DNA from: Apostichopus japonicus
Taxonomy: Eukaryota; Echinodermata; Holothuroidea; Aspidochirotida; Stichopodidae
DNA length: 60,000 nt
Reading direction: 5' to 3'
Assembly: GCF_037975245.1 (NCBI RefSeq)
Contig: NC_092570.1
Coordinates: forward strand, 4,374,001 to 4,434,000
The notes under the pieces were generated by a model. It saw only the letters and a program-made list of their open reading frames with translations, was not told the origin of the DNA and made no database searches. Shown here in pieces: positions 35,801 to 49,800 of this stretch. Within the stretch, counting starts at the first letter, position 1. Every line of letters begins with the position of its first letter. The translations under genes were made by a program, and so were the position numbers.

Positions 35801-38800
35801 CCTTGTCCCTTGTGTTTCTCCCCTCTCTTTCCCCTGTTCCTTCCCCTCTGCCTCTTTCCCCTGTTCCTACCCCTCTGCCTCTATCCCCTTCCTCCTCTGC
35901 CTTTTCCCTTCTCCCTATCCCCTTTCCCTATTCCCTTTACCCTAACCCATACTGCCTCTTCCCTCTCCATACATCCCTTTCCACTCTCCCTCTCTCAAAA
36001 AACAGCTATGTGACTGTTACATTCTTGGGTTCAGCTGTCCAGAATAATCATATAATATTTTTATTTTTATTTACCCATGTTTACAGGGAACAGATAAAAG
36101 TTTGCTGGCCAAACTGAACAATCAACACAGTAGGAACGAACTCTACAAGGCATCTTACGGCACCCAGTTTGGCATCCAACATTTTGCTGGCCTGGTTTAT
36201 TATGAGACCGACGGTAAGCTTTAGACAATCTTTTATTAATGAGATTGCCTGCGTTGCTCATCCCTGCATGAGCCATGAGATTTTTCCATACTTGTGTACA
36301 TTTGAGATCTTGGTCTTATCCTTGATCAGTGTTGTTCCAAAAATTTGTTGGTAATATTGAATTGAAATAGTAGAATTTTTGTTGTTGTTGTAAGGTCATG
36401 TGAAAATTAAAAATGAATTAATGATATGTGTCCAGACGAAAGGAAGAACCCCACCCCCTCCCAAATTAAATGGATAAAAATCTTGTGTAGCCTCTCAAGT
36501 TTCAACATAGTTATCGATTTAGATATTTTTTTCGTTCTCCATTTCCTTCCCTTCAGGTTTCTTGGACAAGAATCGGGATACATTCAGTCCGGATTTCATC
36601 GGGCTCATCAAGACCTCCAAGATACAATTCTTGAAGATGCTGTTCGAGAAGGACATCACCGGTGTCAAGGACACCAGGAAGAAACCCCCGACCCTGGGGA
36701 AGCAGTTTAAGACCTCCCTGGATGCCCTCATGAATACCCTGAACGCCTGCCAACCGTTCTTTGTCCGTTGCATCAAACCGAACGAATACAAGAAACCAAA
36801 TGTAAGCGGTTTTTTATTTTGAAATGTCGTCCTTAATTGCTCTGGCGCCAATTTAGGGGGGTTTTACTGAAGTTTTGAATTCTCATTCGTAAAGCTGAAG
36901 ACTTTGTGAAGTGTTTGTATGATTTTGACTGAAACTATTCGCGGGTCAGAGTTGTTACCCCAAAGGGCCTTTTTATAGGCAGTGAGCTTTTTGGCCATTT
37001 TAAGGTGCATAATTGTTGGTGGAAGTTTTCCTGCTGGACAAGAGTTTGAAGAATTCGGCAAAGATTCCCTCGAAAAACGTTCCATTTTCCTCTTAATATT
37101 TTGCAGGTGTTCGACAGGGAGCTGGTCGCCCGTCAACTTCGTTATTCAGGGATGATGGAAACGATCAGGTGAATATCTCATTCAACTTCATGAGGAGGTT
37201 AAGATGTTGATGCGACATCACAAAGATTATTGCAATACTGTAAACATCTCCACCAACCCCCCCCCCCCCCAAATTTAATGATTAGAATCTTCATTTATTT
37301 TATCGTCTCAGCCGCTCTGGAACGATCTGCACATTTCTGAGTGACGAGTTTCTCTTCCCCATTTCTGTGTCATTAAGTCTTTGGCCTTGAGATTTTAGTT
37401 TCTCTCTTTACAGTAATCATAAACAGTTGCGCTTTTAAGTAAAGCTCACTGTTTTTTTGTTATTTTTGGCTCACGTTGATTACCAATCGGACGTCCCATC
37501 TCAATGTTTTCGCTCCCTTCCAGGATTCGTCGCAATGGCTATCCCATCCGGCACACCTTCAAGGAGTTTGTAGACCGATACCGGATGTTGATAGGCGGTG
37601 TGAAACCATCTCATTTGGAGGACTGTAAGGCAGCATCCACGAGGATTTGTGAGGCGGTGTTGAAAGGATACGACTGGCAACAGGGTCATCACAAAATATT
37701 TATCAAGGTAAAAATTCATTGTCCAAAGTCTCCGTAAAGGGGTAGACAGAAATATTCTGACAGAAGCACGGCCGACCCAATGACCTAAAAGAAATCATTC
37801 TTTGGGTAGGAAGGCTACAGTGGCTCTTATTATTACCATGCAGCAAAGAAATTACAGGACTTTAATCTCTAAGGTCACTGGGGGTGAAATCCAACTCTTA
37901 CTCTCCTTGCTGAAAAGGAACAGTCCTTGGAAGCTAAGTTAACCTTAAAATATCCGAGTAAAATACAGACAAGCTTTTTAAATTGGATTTGTATTTTTGC
38001 TTGGTATATATTTTGTGTAATTTTGTGTAAAATGTGAAATGAAAATAGCTTATTGCTTGCTAATGAAAATCATTTTGGAAAATTTAAACTAGCATTTTGT
38101 CTTTGATAGTTTCATCAATCTCAATAAGATTATTTAAATACCTTTGTTAAAACTTTCCAGAAGTTGGCCTGCAAGAGCAAAAGAGCTGCTTTAAAAATCT
38201 CTCGGTGAAAAGCGTGGTGCCGTGAAAAAATCTCTTCGTAGGAATTACGAATATCGTCAAAAGAGAAAAGAAAAAAAAAAAATGAAAAAATCTTTTGACT
38301 GAATCAAGGAGATGCTCACCATTTTCCCCCTCACAGGACGAACAGGATGTGTTCCTGGAACAGGAGCGGGACAAAGCACTGACCAAGTGGTGCGTACTGA
38401 TCCAGAAGACCTTCAGAGGATGGTTCTACCGGAAAAAATTCTTGCGAATGAGATCCGCCGCCATCGTCATCCAAATGACCTGGAGAAAATGCGTCCAGAG
38501 AGTCCGTTTCGTCAAGGTGAGTCGGCCCCAAGTCCTCACGACCACGGGGTCTCTACTACGAAAAAAACAATACCGATCTGATTTACAATCTGTTTTAGGC
38601 TTTTACAATAATTGTCTTACTGTACTACAGTTTCTCATGCTTATTTATATTTATACATTGACTATGATTTAATCTATTTTACTATATTTACATACTTTTG
38701 AAATTGTTTTGGACTATATGCATTTTAGTTTTAAAATATCATTTAGTATGGGTGTGTTTTTATATTGTTGCTTTTGGGCTTTTACATATTTTGCCTTATT

Positions 38801-41800
38801 GGTTCTATATATTAAATATTTTGGTTTTTTGTTACTATTTGTGTGTAGGTTTTACATTTGTAAAGCGCTTTGAGCAGCTTTGCTGATTATGCGCTATATA
38901 AATATTACTTATTATGATCATCATTATTTCCCAAAACTTTTTATCATTTTTCAGTCAACGGATTACTGATTTCGACTTTGAATTTGACAGTCCTGTGTTT
39001 GGTCATCGACGGATCAATATAAATGATTTTTGTGACCTTTTTTGTTGTTTTTTTATCAGGACTTTTTGAGTTATCAGGTGCAACGTTACTGATCCATATT
39101 AATCTTCTCTTACTCTTTGATTTTCAGATGAAGCGAGGCTACCTCCGTCTCCAGTCAGTACTGAGATCGAGAATCTTGACGTACAAGTTCCAGTTTATGA
39201 GACACAAAATAATGGCTCTACAGGTATAACAAAACTTTTTAACTTGCTTCAAAATGCCATATCAGTTTCATCAATTTGAATATTTCTAAGTAGCTTGATT
39301 TTAATAGGTAAGAAAGTGAGCGGAGCGGGCCTGTTAGAAGGTTTCAATATTAAACTTATATATTGTTCACCTAATGGGCCCACCCTATACATTATGGGGT
39401 TAGGCTAAGTCACCTGATGGGCCTACCCTACACATTATAGGGTTAGTCCCAGTCACCTGATGGGCCTACTTTATACATTATGGGGTTAGTATCGGTCACC
39501 TGATGGGCCTACTCTATACATTATGGGGTTATGCTATATCCCCATATGATGGACCTGTCCTGTACATTGGTCAGTGTAGGTATAGTGAGAGTTTTGTGAC
39601 CTTTGACCCTTTGCTCCAACCAGTGTTTCTCTCTGTACCCCTTGTAGAAAATGAAATTGAGAAATCCTGTTACATGTGTTTTGAATTATAGCTAGTGAAT
39701 TAGATCCATACAAGTTCTTCTCTTTTTGTTCTTACCTTTAAAGTATTGATATAATTTTTTTACTTTTTCTTCAGGCCGTGTGCCGAGGTCACCTGGTCCG
39801 GCAGCAGACCGTTCACAGAATCCGCAGCGTGATCAAGATACAGTCGCTAGCACGAATGATGATAGTGAGGAAGAGATACAAGGAACCTCTGAAACTGGTA
39901 ACGAACTCCCGACTAGCCTCCTCCTCCACCCCTTATCAATCCATTTAAAGACAATGAAATCATTGATACATGTTGGCCCCACATTAATACTGAACGTTCT
40001 TTACTCAATCCCAAGGAATGTGTTTCATCCAGAATGTAATTTTCTTTGATTCTCATCATTCTGGTTAATTAGTTGATTAGTATAACAAAATAATTGGTTG
40101 AAAGAGTTATTATAACCTTACATTAGCTGTAAAGAAAGTTTTCCTCTGACTCAATTATGACATGATGACTCAAGCTAACAGATCTTTTGTAATCTTCCAT
40201 TTGTTCATTTTAGTATTAAAAAAACACAACAAATCCAATCAGTTAAAGGAAGGTTTCAGTGAATAATGTGATCCAAGTCCTACCGTTCATCAGTTTTTGT
40301 CTATGTATCGCCCTTACCCTGTCATGAATTTTAGTTTCTGAGATAGAGTGCTTGAAAGCTGGCCCGTACCGCCAGAAAATTTGAATCTAACACAGAGCTA
40401 TGTTGAGACGTGACGTCAGTGGGGCACACTGGTCAGACTCTATCAGATATCACTCTTAGCTTGGCCTTGATACAATACACAGGAATGTGTACAGACTTCA
40501 TGTATGGCAGTGAATACAAAAGATATCACCTAAGCTTGGCCTTGATACAAAACACAGGAATGTGTACAGATTTTGCGTAAAGGTGTGATTCAAAAAATCT
40601 CTCAAATCACAAATTACATCTGATCAACATATTATGAAGAAAAACTAGTTAGGGAACTCTGGAACATTGTTTCACACTCCAAAAGATTGCTTACTTGCAA
40701 CTCCACGGGTAATTTCCATCTTATTCGCTATTTAACTTTGCAGAAATTTTAAAACTTTCCTCACTACAGTGTAGCTTGCTAACGATAGCGTCCCTGCAGC
40801 CACCGAAATGAAGTACCTGATGATGTCACCGTGGCTCATCGTTCTCCACTGTTCAAAATATATTAGGTTAAGTTGGCAAGCGGTTCAACAATTCACTTCT
40901 CCTGGATCGTAGGATGAAACATCCCGGAACTAGGACTGTGGCGATTGAAGAGATGATGGCGTTTTTTTTTCTTTCATATACCCAATAGACTTCCAATAAA
41001 TAATTCCTTTAAGCCAGCTGTGTGTTCTATTCTTTTTTCTTGGATCTATTTTTTTTAACAGCACCGTCGTAAACTTAAAACTGAGGTGATCCGACAAAGA
41101 GAGGAGAAGAGATTGAAGAAAACGATGGGTTCCAAACAAGCAGCAGAGGAAGCCAGGAGAATTGCTCAGGCAAGTCAGAGAGATTTTTCGACCCGATAAG
41201 TATAATACTGATATTGGTCCTATTCTGTTCATAACTGATTAATTTTGAGGGAAAATAGGGCTTTTTAGGGACAAGGTTGTGAAATGTTTGCTAAAAAAGC
41301 ATTTGGATCGCTAGTCTCATGTGAAGGCCTTGCTGTGTGTTTAAGTACATATTTTTGCAAATGCAGCACATTCTCTTTGTCTCGACTTGACCGGCTGGTC
41401 AACCAGCATGAAACTAACACCCAAAATTGGTCATTCGGTTGTAGTGCCAATTTTCCATGAGTTAATGATCATAATTGAATGACTCTGTGGAATCAATTTA
41501 AAATGTCGTCTGCCCCCCCCCCCCCCCACAAATCCTGTGGTAATAAGAACCTTACAAGATCGACAACGAAGGGTACACCCTTAAAAAAAAAAGGGAAGTT
41601 TGCAAAGGTTTAATTGCGCCTCCCTCTATCCCCACAATGTTAACCATCTGCAGTGGGGATGGGGTCTGGCTATCACTCGAACATATTGAAATGTCGACTC
41701 CGTCAGTCGGCAATTAATTTATCTGTTTTTGTTTTGTTTCGGTACGACTAACTTAACCGCTCGTCTTCTCTCTGCAGAGAGCAATGATCGAGATGGAGCT

Positions 41801-44014
41801 TGCAGACGAGGAGCTGGAGGTCCAAGAGAAACAGGAGAGGATGAAGAGGTTAGAGGAACTCAGACTGGAGAGTGAGAATCGGAACCGTGAGATGTCGGCA
41901 GAAGACGTGGTGGACGAGCTCTTTGGTGACGCAGGCGTTCTGGGTGATGACTCAGCACCTGCACAATTTGCTGTGAGCTTTAAATACCTCTATTCCAATT
42001 TCAAAGTGAATTAAGTCTCCAGCAAACCCTGAAATTCTGGTATTTGTTCAGACTAAAATTCAGAATTTTATCAGGATCTGCTTGGTTTTCATGTTTTATT
42101 TATATGTGTAACCTGCATCGCGGAAACACTGATCATAGTTTGTATCCATGCAGTGATCCACAATCCCACTACCATGGTTACGGCCTAGTTTAGGAGAATT
42201 TTTGGTGCTCTTTGCCCAGAGATGGTATTTTTAAACTTCTTCTGGCTGCGGTGACGGGCTGTGTAAGTCTGTAAAATGTTGACAGTCCAGTCTGGCTCAA
42301 CCATACCTCATTTTTATTTTTGAACCAACCCCATTGCTCTCTCGGAGCCCCTTAAATTTGTCAAAAAAGCCTGAATGGGTGGGTCTATATGGTGGGTTCA
42401 CTAAATTGCTTATCGGACTGTAAGCAATCTGTATACACTGAACGGTGTTCTTCGGTGGAGCACAAAGTAGTTGACGAGTGTTCTTTCCATTCGCTGGCAT
42501 TTTACTTTTAATTCCCTGACGGGATGGTGCAGGACCGTGCAAAGAAAGCAAGATACACGGGTGAGATGTAAGGAGAGAAATTGGTACCGGCCCTTACAGG
42601 TAGGTGTAGCCTCGAATGCTCAGAGTGCTCACAGGTTTATCTAAGATCCATCAATGAATATTCATGAACGTTAAAAAAAAAAATTCTTGAAGTGTATTTT
42701 ATTTGCTCCGTCACCCGTAGGATCTCGACACCAACAGGAGAGCCGGGGTCGCTGCTCAGGGAGAGGTCAAGGATGACTATTATCCAGAGTACGACGAGGA
42801 TCTCTCGGAGTACAAGTTTGCTAAATTTGCTGCGACTTACTTCCAAGACGGAGCAAACGAGAACTTTGTCAAGAGGAAACTCAGGGATCCTCTGTTGGAG
42901 AAATCTGATGAGGGGGATATACAGGTAGGAAAGGAGACTTTGACAATGTCATCAGGATAGATACAATGAGGAGTGGGGTGGGGGTGGACAAGATTCCTGG
43001 GGGGTGAGACAAGAGTTCCTGACTGAGGGGAATCTAGCCCCCACCTCCCACCTCCACTGAGGTTACCAATTTCTTTGAAGGAATTGATTGACACCTTGGG
43101 GTATTAATTAACTGAAATTGGTTTCAAGTACCGATTTTTTATGTTTGATGGACCATTTTTGCATTTTTTTTTCTTTCTCTTTTATACCAAACCTGTCAAG
43201 TGTTGCTCAGTATGGTATCGCAAATGGACAACTTCCCGATTGAAAATAGCGACGGAATTAATTCCTTTTTGCATCAAACATTTAGTCAACTAGGACACTT
43301 TTCCAAATGAGTAAGAAAGATACTAAAAACATCAGATATTGTCATTCCTTCATTGCTATTTTTTTTCTTTTCAAAAGGCTGCCTTGGCCGTTTGGATAAC
43401 AATTCTCAGGTTCATGGGAGATTTACCTGAACCCCGTGCAGGTGCTTCTGTCAGTGACAGGGTGAGTTAAAGCAGACCTTCAAACTTTAACAGGCATGAG
43501 CTTTTTCCGCGAATTCGCGGAATATCTGTGATTTCTTTTCTACCACGGGGACAAAAACTTATCCTAACACACTGTAGCATACGTAAACTGGAGCCTATAC
43601 CGCAATTTTTGCAAAAGTTTTTGGATTTTTTTTTTTTACCCCAGGCTCATCCCTGCTTTAAGCCTCTAGAGAAACTATTGGGTTAAAAATGCATTTATCA
43701 ATAGTTATAGAAATTATGAGGCATAAAAGTAGGAAATATTGTCAGGGAAAAGACTTAAAAAAAACATAGCTGATTTTCAATCAGTGTAATACCATATTTT
43801 CATATTAATTTATTTAATTGCGGGTAACTCGCTAAGGTAAAAGTTTTTTTTATGGAGGTCCTTCCAACAGGAATTTCTTTACCTTAAGACAGCTGTGATG
43901 TATTCAGCAATAAATTGCCACAATGGCCACGATATATATATATATGTCAAATATGTTGAATATATATAGTCTGTTCAAAGTATCTCTTTCGAGATCCGGC
44001 TTTATATATATATG

Positions 44015-44104
<90 letters not shown>

Positions 44105-44142
44105 ATAAATAAATATATATATATATATATATATGTAAATAA

Positions 44143-44184
<42 letters not shown>

Positions 44185-46831
44185 TATATATATATTATCT
44201 ATATGTCGTATATAAGAAATTTTGTCTTTGTTTCTCACTGCTCTGTTTTGTTAATATCTTTGGCTCTTGTTAACTTATTCCCATGTTTTTTTCTTCGGTC
44301 CTCATCTTCATCTTTTGATAGGATGGAAAGTCGGTGATGACTAAGATTTACAACACTCTCGGAAGGACAAAGGGAAAGAAAGCTTTGGAAAACATACCGA
44401 AGGAGAGTGACTTTGATATACCGGTCAGTATTTTGTGAACTTGCAATTTGTCAAAGAATTATCAAAGTTTTTAACCTAAATGCAGGTATATTTCATGCAA
44501 GAAAAATTATATAAGTGGAAAGTTTCATTTAAAGTCTAGAACTATGACATTATGAAAGAAAGAAAAATAAATATAGATATATAAGTAAAAGATACTCTGC
44601 TTAGTTTTTAAAAAATCACTGGTTCTTGAAAGTTATTGACATAAAAAACCAAATTTGAATAATCAATCTTTCGTGGAATGAATTTTGCCGTTCTAGGTAA
44701 CCAACTCAACGGGATCGACCCGTAAGAAGAACACCCTGAGACGAAAGCTAGTCAACATGACGTTGAAGAAGAAATCCAAAATTGCTCAAGAGGTCGCGAA
44801 GAGCCTGCGAGAGGGAGAGGAGGTGGACACGGAGAACAGCATGCTGATTGACAGGCCGACCTCTAACCTGGAGAAACTCCACTTCATCATCGGTCACGGT
44901 ATCCTCAGACCAAGTCTCAGGTAAAACTTTTGCAACGAAATATCTGAGTTTGAAAACGGGATCGTGTTTTGTAACATAACGTCTGTGTGTGGGTAACATG
45001 TATCAGGCATGGGCTTTTTCCACGAATTTGCGGAATATCTGTAATTTCTTTTCTACCTCAGGGACAAAAAAGTTTTATCCTAACACACTGTAGCATATGC
45101 AAACTGGAGCCTATACCGCAAATTTTTGCAAAGTTCCGTGATTTTTTTTTTACCCCAGGCTCATCCCTGATGAATACATAGTGTGTTGTTACATTTTGTT
45201 GCTGTATCGATGTCACTGCAAGATATTTAAATACCCTCAGAAATGCAACAAGTCCAATTCATTCTTGCGTCGGTCCCTTCTTTTGATAGCTTGTAGCAAT
45301 GCAATCCACGTAGGGATCAAACGACGAAAGACATTAACGAGAAATCAGTGTAGAAATACATTTTGTTAGGGATTGGATTACAATCTTTAAGAAATAAATA
45401 ACCCACAAGTTTTTATTTGGGAAGTACAGGTATTGTACCCTTTTGAAGTGTACAGCAATACTCATGCCCTACCCTCCTCCCTGCTGCCCCATCCCACCCC
45501 ATACCCCATGAAATTGCAGGGTGAAATTTAGAAGCGGCCTAATCAAATGCGAGCTATGTATTTTGTAGTAGCAGCAAGATCTGTCGCAGAATGTGAATCT
45601 TGATCGATCAAATTAAGACAAAAGTGAAAACTGTTTTTTTTGGTCTCATTTTCCTTCTTCAGAGATGAGATCTATTGTATGATCTGCAAGCAGTTAACTC
45701 AAAATCCATCGAAGAGTAGCCACGCCCGAGGATGGATTCTGCTTTCCCTCTGTGTCGGATGTTTCGGACCAACGGACAAGGTGAGAACAACACCTAACAT
45801 ACGTCAGTGATTAGGGCTTAAAGATGTTGGTGATCTTCCTCTTTTTTTTCTCTCAATATTTGTGGTATCTTTGTTATTTTTTTATTTTTTTTTGTCATTA
45901 CTGGTACAACCTTTCAATCCTTTCTGGTTCTGAATGTGCAAAGTCCATTTTAGGTCGAGAGTATGTGTGAAAACCTTTGTAGACGGGTCCACATGGGTGT
46001 ATAAGCAACCTTGCTGGTCATGTGGACTCAGCAGTGGTTGTAAAACTTGACATCCTATCTGAAGCACTAATGTGATACTGTGTGTAGTGTCACATTAAAT
46101 ATTCTTCCTATCAAATCTGGCGAGGAATCAACTAAGCCATAGGGTCTTCTGGTTTATAAATAAAGATAGTCTTTATCTTTAGATGTCCTTAAACCACCTT
46201 ATAGTTTCTTATTAACTTGATGCATTTTTAACCAGAATTTGGTAATTTATTATCTGGTTCAGTGTAGAAGGGGTACCGTTTTGTTTTGGGTGCGTTTTGA
46301 GCGACACAGTGAGCCTTGGAAGGCATGATTAGCCTAGCCAGCATGTTACACACCGTGTGCTCTTTAAAATTAATTTCTTTGTATCGAATACTTTTCTCGA
46401 GCAGTTTGTCAAGTATCTGAAGGCTTTCATCAGAGGTGGTCCGCCAGGCTACGCTCCGTACTGCGAGGAACGGTTACGAAGGACCTTGAATAACGGCACC
46501 CGTAACCAGCCTCCCAGCTGGCTGGAGTTACAGGTGAGGAGGTCGAGAGAGTTAGCATAAACATTTGGGGGAGGGGGTGGTTGGGGAGGGTCGGGGTGAT
46601 ACAAGCTAAAATGAAAGTGAACCAATGTAGCTTCAAATATTAAAAGGAAAAGTCAAGAGTTGTCTCTGCCTTTGCCTGGAAACTATTTTCCAATTACAAA
46701 AGGATGTGTAATGCTTTTTCACTTTGCAGATTTTGTACATAAGAAAGTTAATTTGTTTCAGGTGGAAGAATGCATTTTACATGCCATGTTCTCAGAATTT
46801 AGTCCAATCATGTGTAGAAGATGCTGATATA

Positions 46832-46865
<34 letters not shown>

Positions 46866-49800
46866 AATGAAAATCGTAATATATATATATATATATATCA
46901 GCATCTTCTACACATGATTGGACTAAATTCTGAGAACATATATATATATAATAAAAGTAATAATAATAATATATGAATACGCAATCAATGGTTTGTCAAT
47001 AAAGGCCACAAAGACCAAGAACCCCCTCATGTTACCTGTCACCTTCATGGATGGAACCACCAAGACCCTCTTGGCCGACTCTGCGACCACAGCCAAGGAA
47101 CTCTGTAAGACGCTAGCAGAAAAGATAGGACTCAAGGACCAATTTGGTTTCTCTTTGTACATTGCACTGTTTGATAAGGTGAGTAACTGATCAAAGCCAG
47201 TTATGGGTCGCCGACCAGAAGGTAAAATTAATGCATCTCACTGTCAAACTGGACAAATGGATGCGGCATTGTAATTCAGATGTAGCAAAGTAGCCAAGGC
47301 TACTAATAAAAGATAAAATATCTGTTTTATTCGTGTGCGAGTGTGTTTACCCTACATGATCTGACAACTGCATATTCATTTCTATAACAGTGTAGTGCCT
47401 ATATTTATAGAACAATGAGAAGAGGTACTCTTTGATATTTTCATTGTTTTCTTGTTTCTAAGTCGAAAGACGAGTTTTGCTTTCGATATTTTAACAGTAA
47501 GGATGGTGACAACAATGGATACACTGTTTATTCTTCCCTCCAAAACCCAGAAATCATTCTAAGAAAGCTTTCAGATTTTGAGAATTCACATAAATAATAT
47601 AATACATAGTTAAAATCCTTTTCATGCAGACATTCCAGCAATTGCTTGCCTAATTTGTTAGGTGAAAAAATTGTTTCTGTCACTGCTTTTATCAACAATG
47701 ATGCTTCCATAAAATTGATGTTATCAAAGGTTTTGATCTACTTTTTTAGCCTATGATTGCATTGTAACGAGAGTCTAGTGCACCATAATGACTTTCATTC
47801 GTAATTTGTCAAATTATGTATTTTGAGGAAAATATTTCTCGACATCGTTTTGCAGAGAATACTCACATATCTTTTGCATAAATTCTGGAGTGATTGGTCT
47901 CTGACAATATAGAATGACGAATAATTTGAATCATAACGATCGACTCTTTTTGTTAGGTCTCATCACTGGGCAGCGGAAGTGACCATGTAATGGATGCCAT
48001 ATCTCAATGCGAACAATATGCCAAGGAACGAGGGGCACAGGAGAGGAATGCACCCTGGAGATTGTTCTTCAGGAAAGAAATCTTTGCCCCCTGGCACGAC
48101 CCGGCCTTTGACCCCGTCGGTACCAATCTGATCTACCAGCAGGTTGTCCGAGGTATCAAGTTTGGAGAGTACAAGTGTGATAAGGTAAACAAAAAATTAC
48201 ATCACACAGATAAACACATGCTTTAGGAACATTCATTTTCAAGATTTTATGGCATTTTTTACTATTTTTGTTAATTGTGTTAGTTTATATTTACATCACA
48301 TCTACATATGCCTCCACATAATCGTTTTTTTTATTCTCCTGGTTTAAAACAAAATTGTTAGCAATAACGCTATTCTCTGCGATCGATGATTCCACCTCAT
48401 TCTTGTCTACTGCCCCCTATCCTTTATCATTCCACTAATCAGGTGGTCTTATTCATGCATTGAAACTTCTCCAGAGAGGTGTCTTGTGGTTTCCTTCACA
48501 TCCTATTTGATCACAGAAAAATTTATTCACCGTTAAAATTAATCTTGGGCAAATCACATTGTTATTACACATAGTTAAATACCTTAGCAGATGTAGGAGT
48601 CAAACACAGTTCTTGTACCATGCTTGAGCTGCTTTGGTTAATACCATGGCAACCTCCATGTAGCTTCATTAGTGCACAATGTGTCTCAATAGCTGTTTAT
48701 ATATAATAAAGTCATGCAAATCTTCGAGAGTTGCTTTGTTATTGTTTGATGATTTTTTTATAAAATGATATTGTACAAGTATTTCTTGAAAAAATACTTA
48801 AAATGCCTGAATGATGTTTTGTTTTTAACTTCGGAAACATTTTTTTTATGATAAAAAGGAATATTTTTCTCTGACCACAGGACCAAGACGTGGCAGCCAT
48901 CGCTGCCCAGCAGTATTACGTAGAGTATCGTAAGGCGATGGTACTCGAAAGGTTGCTTAAACTGGTTCCATCGTACATCCCTGAATCAGCGATGTCCGGA
49001 TCGAAAACCGTAGAGCGGTGGACGCATATGATAGCCGCACAGCACAAGGAAGTGAGATATTGTATTTGATATATCAGCAGTGCGTAAGGTTTAAGACCAG
49101 AGGCAGTCTTAAAATTGCTTGTTGTTTTTTTGATTGCCACAGAACTAAATGCTGAAGCCATTCAGGAGCACTGTCCAATAACATGAAATATTAGGCGTGA
49201 GACTTGAGTCAGTCTTAATAACCACTTCCAACCTATCTTCAAATTAATAACAAAAGCTAGGCCAACAGTAGTGTCTTTAAAAGGACAACACATAAACTGT
49301 AAGACCTAACGTCGGACTTCTAAAACTATCTTCATTTTTTTTTTTAAATTGAAAAGTATGTTGAGTTTTCATATTTCCGGTTCCCTCTCATCAGAGTTAC
49401 TACGTTCAAGAGAACGCAGATCCAGCTCAAGTCAAGGAGGACGTGGTCAACTATGCCCGCCTCCGATGGCCTCTCCTCTTCTCCCGATTCTACGAAGCGT
49501 TCAAATTTTCAGGACCCAGCTTGCCGAAGAACGAGGTCATCATCGCGGTCAACTGGACGGGCGTCTATGTCGTAGATGACTTGGAGCAAGTCTTGTTGGA
49601 ATTATCTTTCCCGGAGATCACTCAAGTTTCTAGTAGCAGGTAATGTTGACCAATAGGGGATGTCGTCACTGTCATTGTTGGGGACACCTTCTTGGGTAAT
49701 CTTGCATCTTAAATGACAAATCTTTAAATAAAACTTTTGTTTCTGATTATTTTTTTTATATATATTTTTTTGTGGCGTAACTGGTGCTAAAAATGCTTTT

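Noticed and set aside
35734-36117. Pro/Ser/Leu-rich plus-strand open frame, 127 codons
   Set aside because: It covers an intronic polypyrimidine tract and then runs out of frame into exon 12.
41169-41176. GT donor at 41174 for exon 19
   Set aside because: It would add 4 nt and break frame with exon 20; the GC donor four bases earlier has full consensus and keeps frame.
43923-44238. Tyr-Ile repeat open frames on both strands
   Set aside because: Pure translation of a TA dinucleotide satellite inside MYO7A intron 22.
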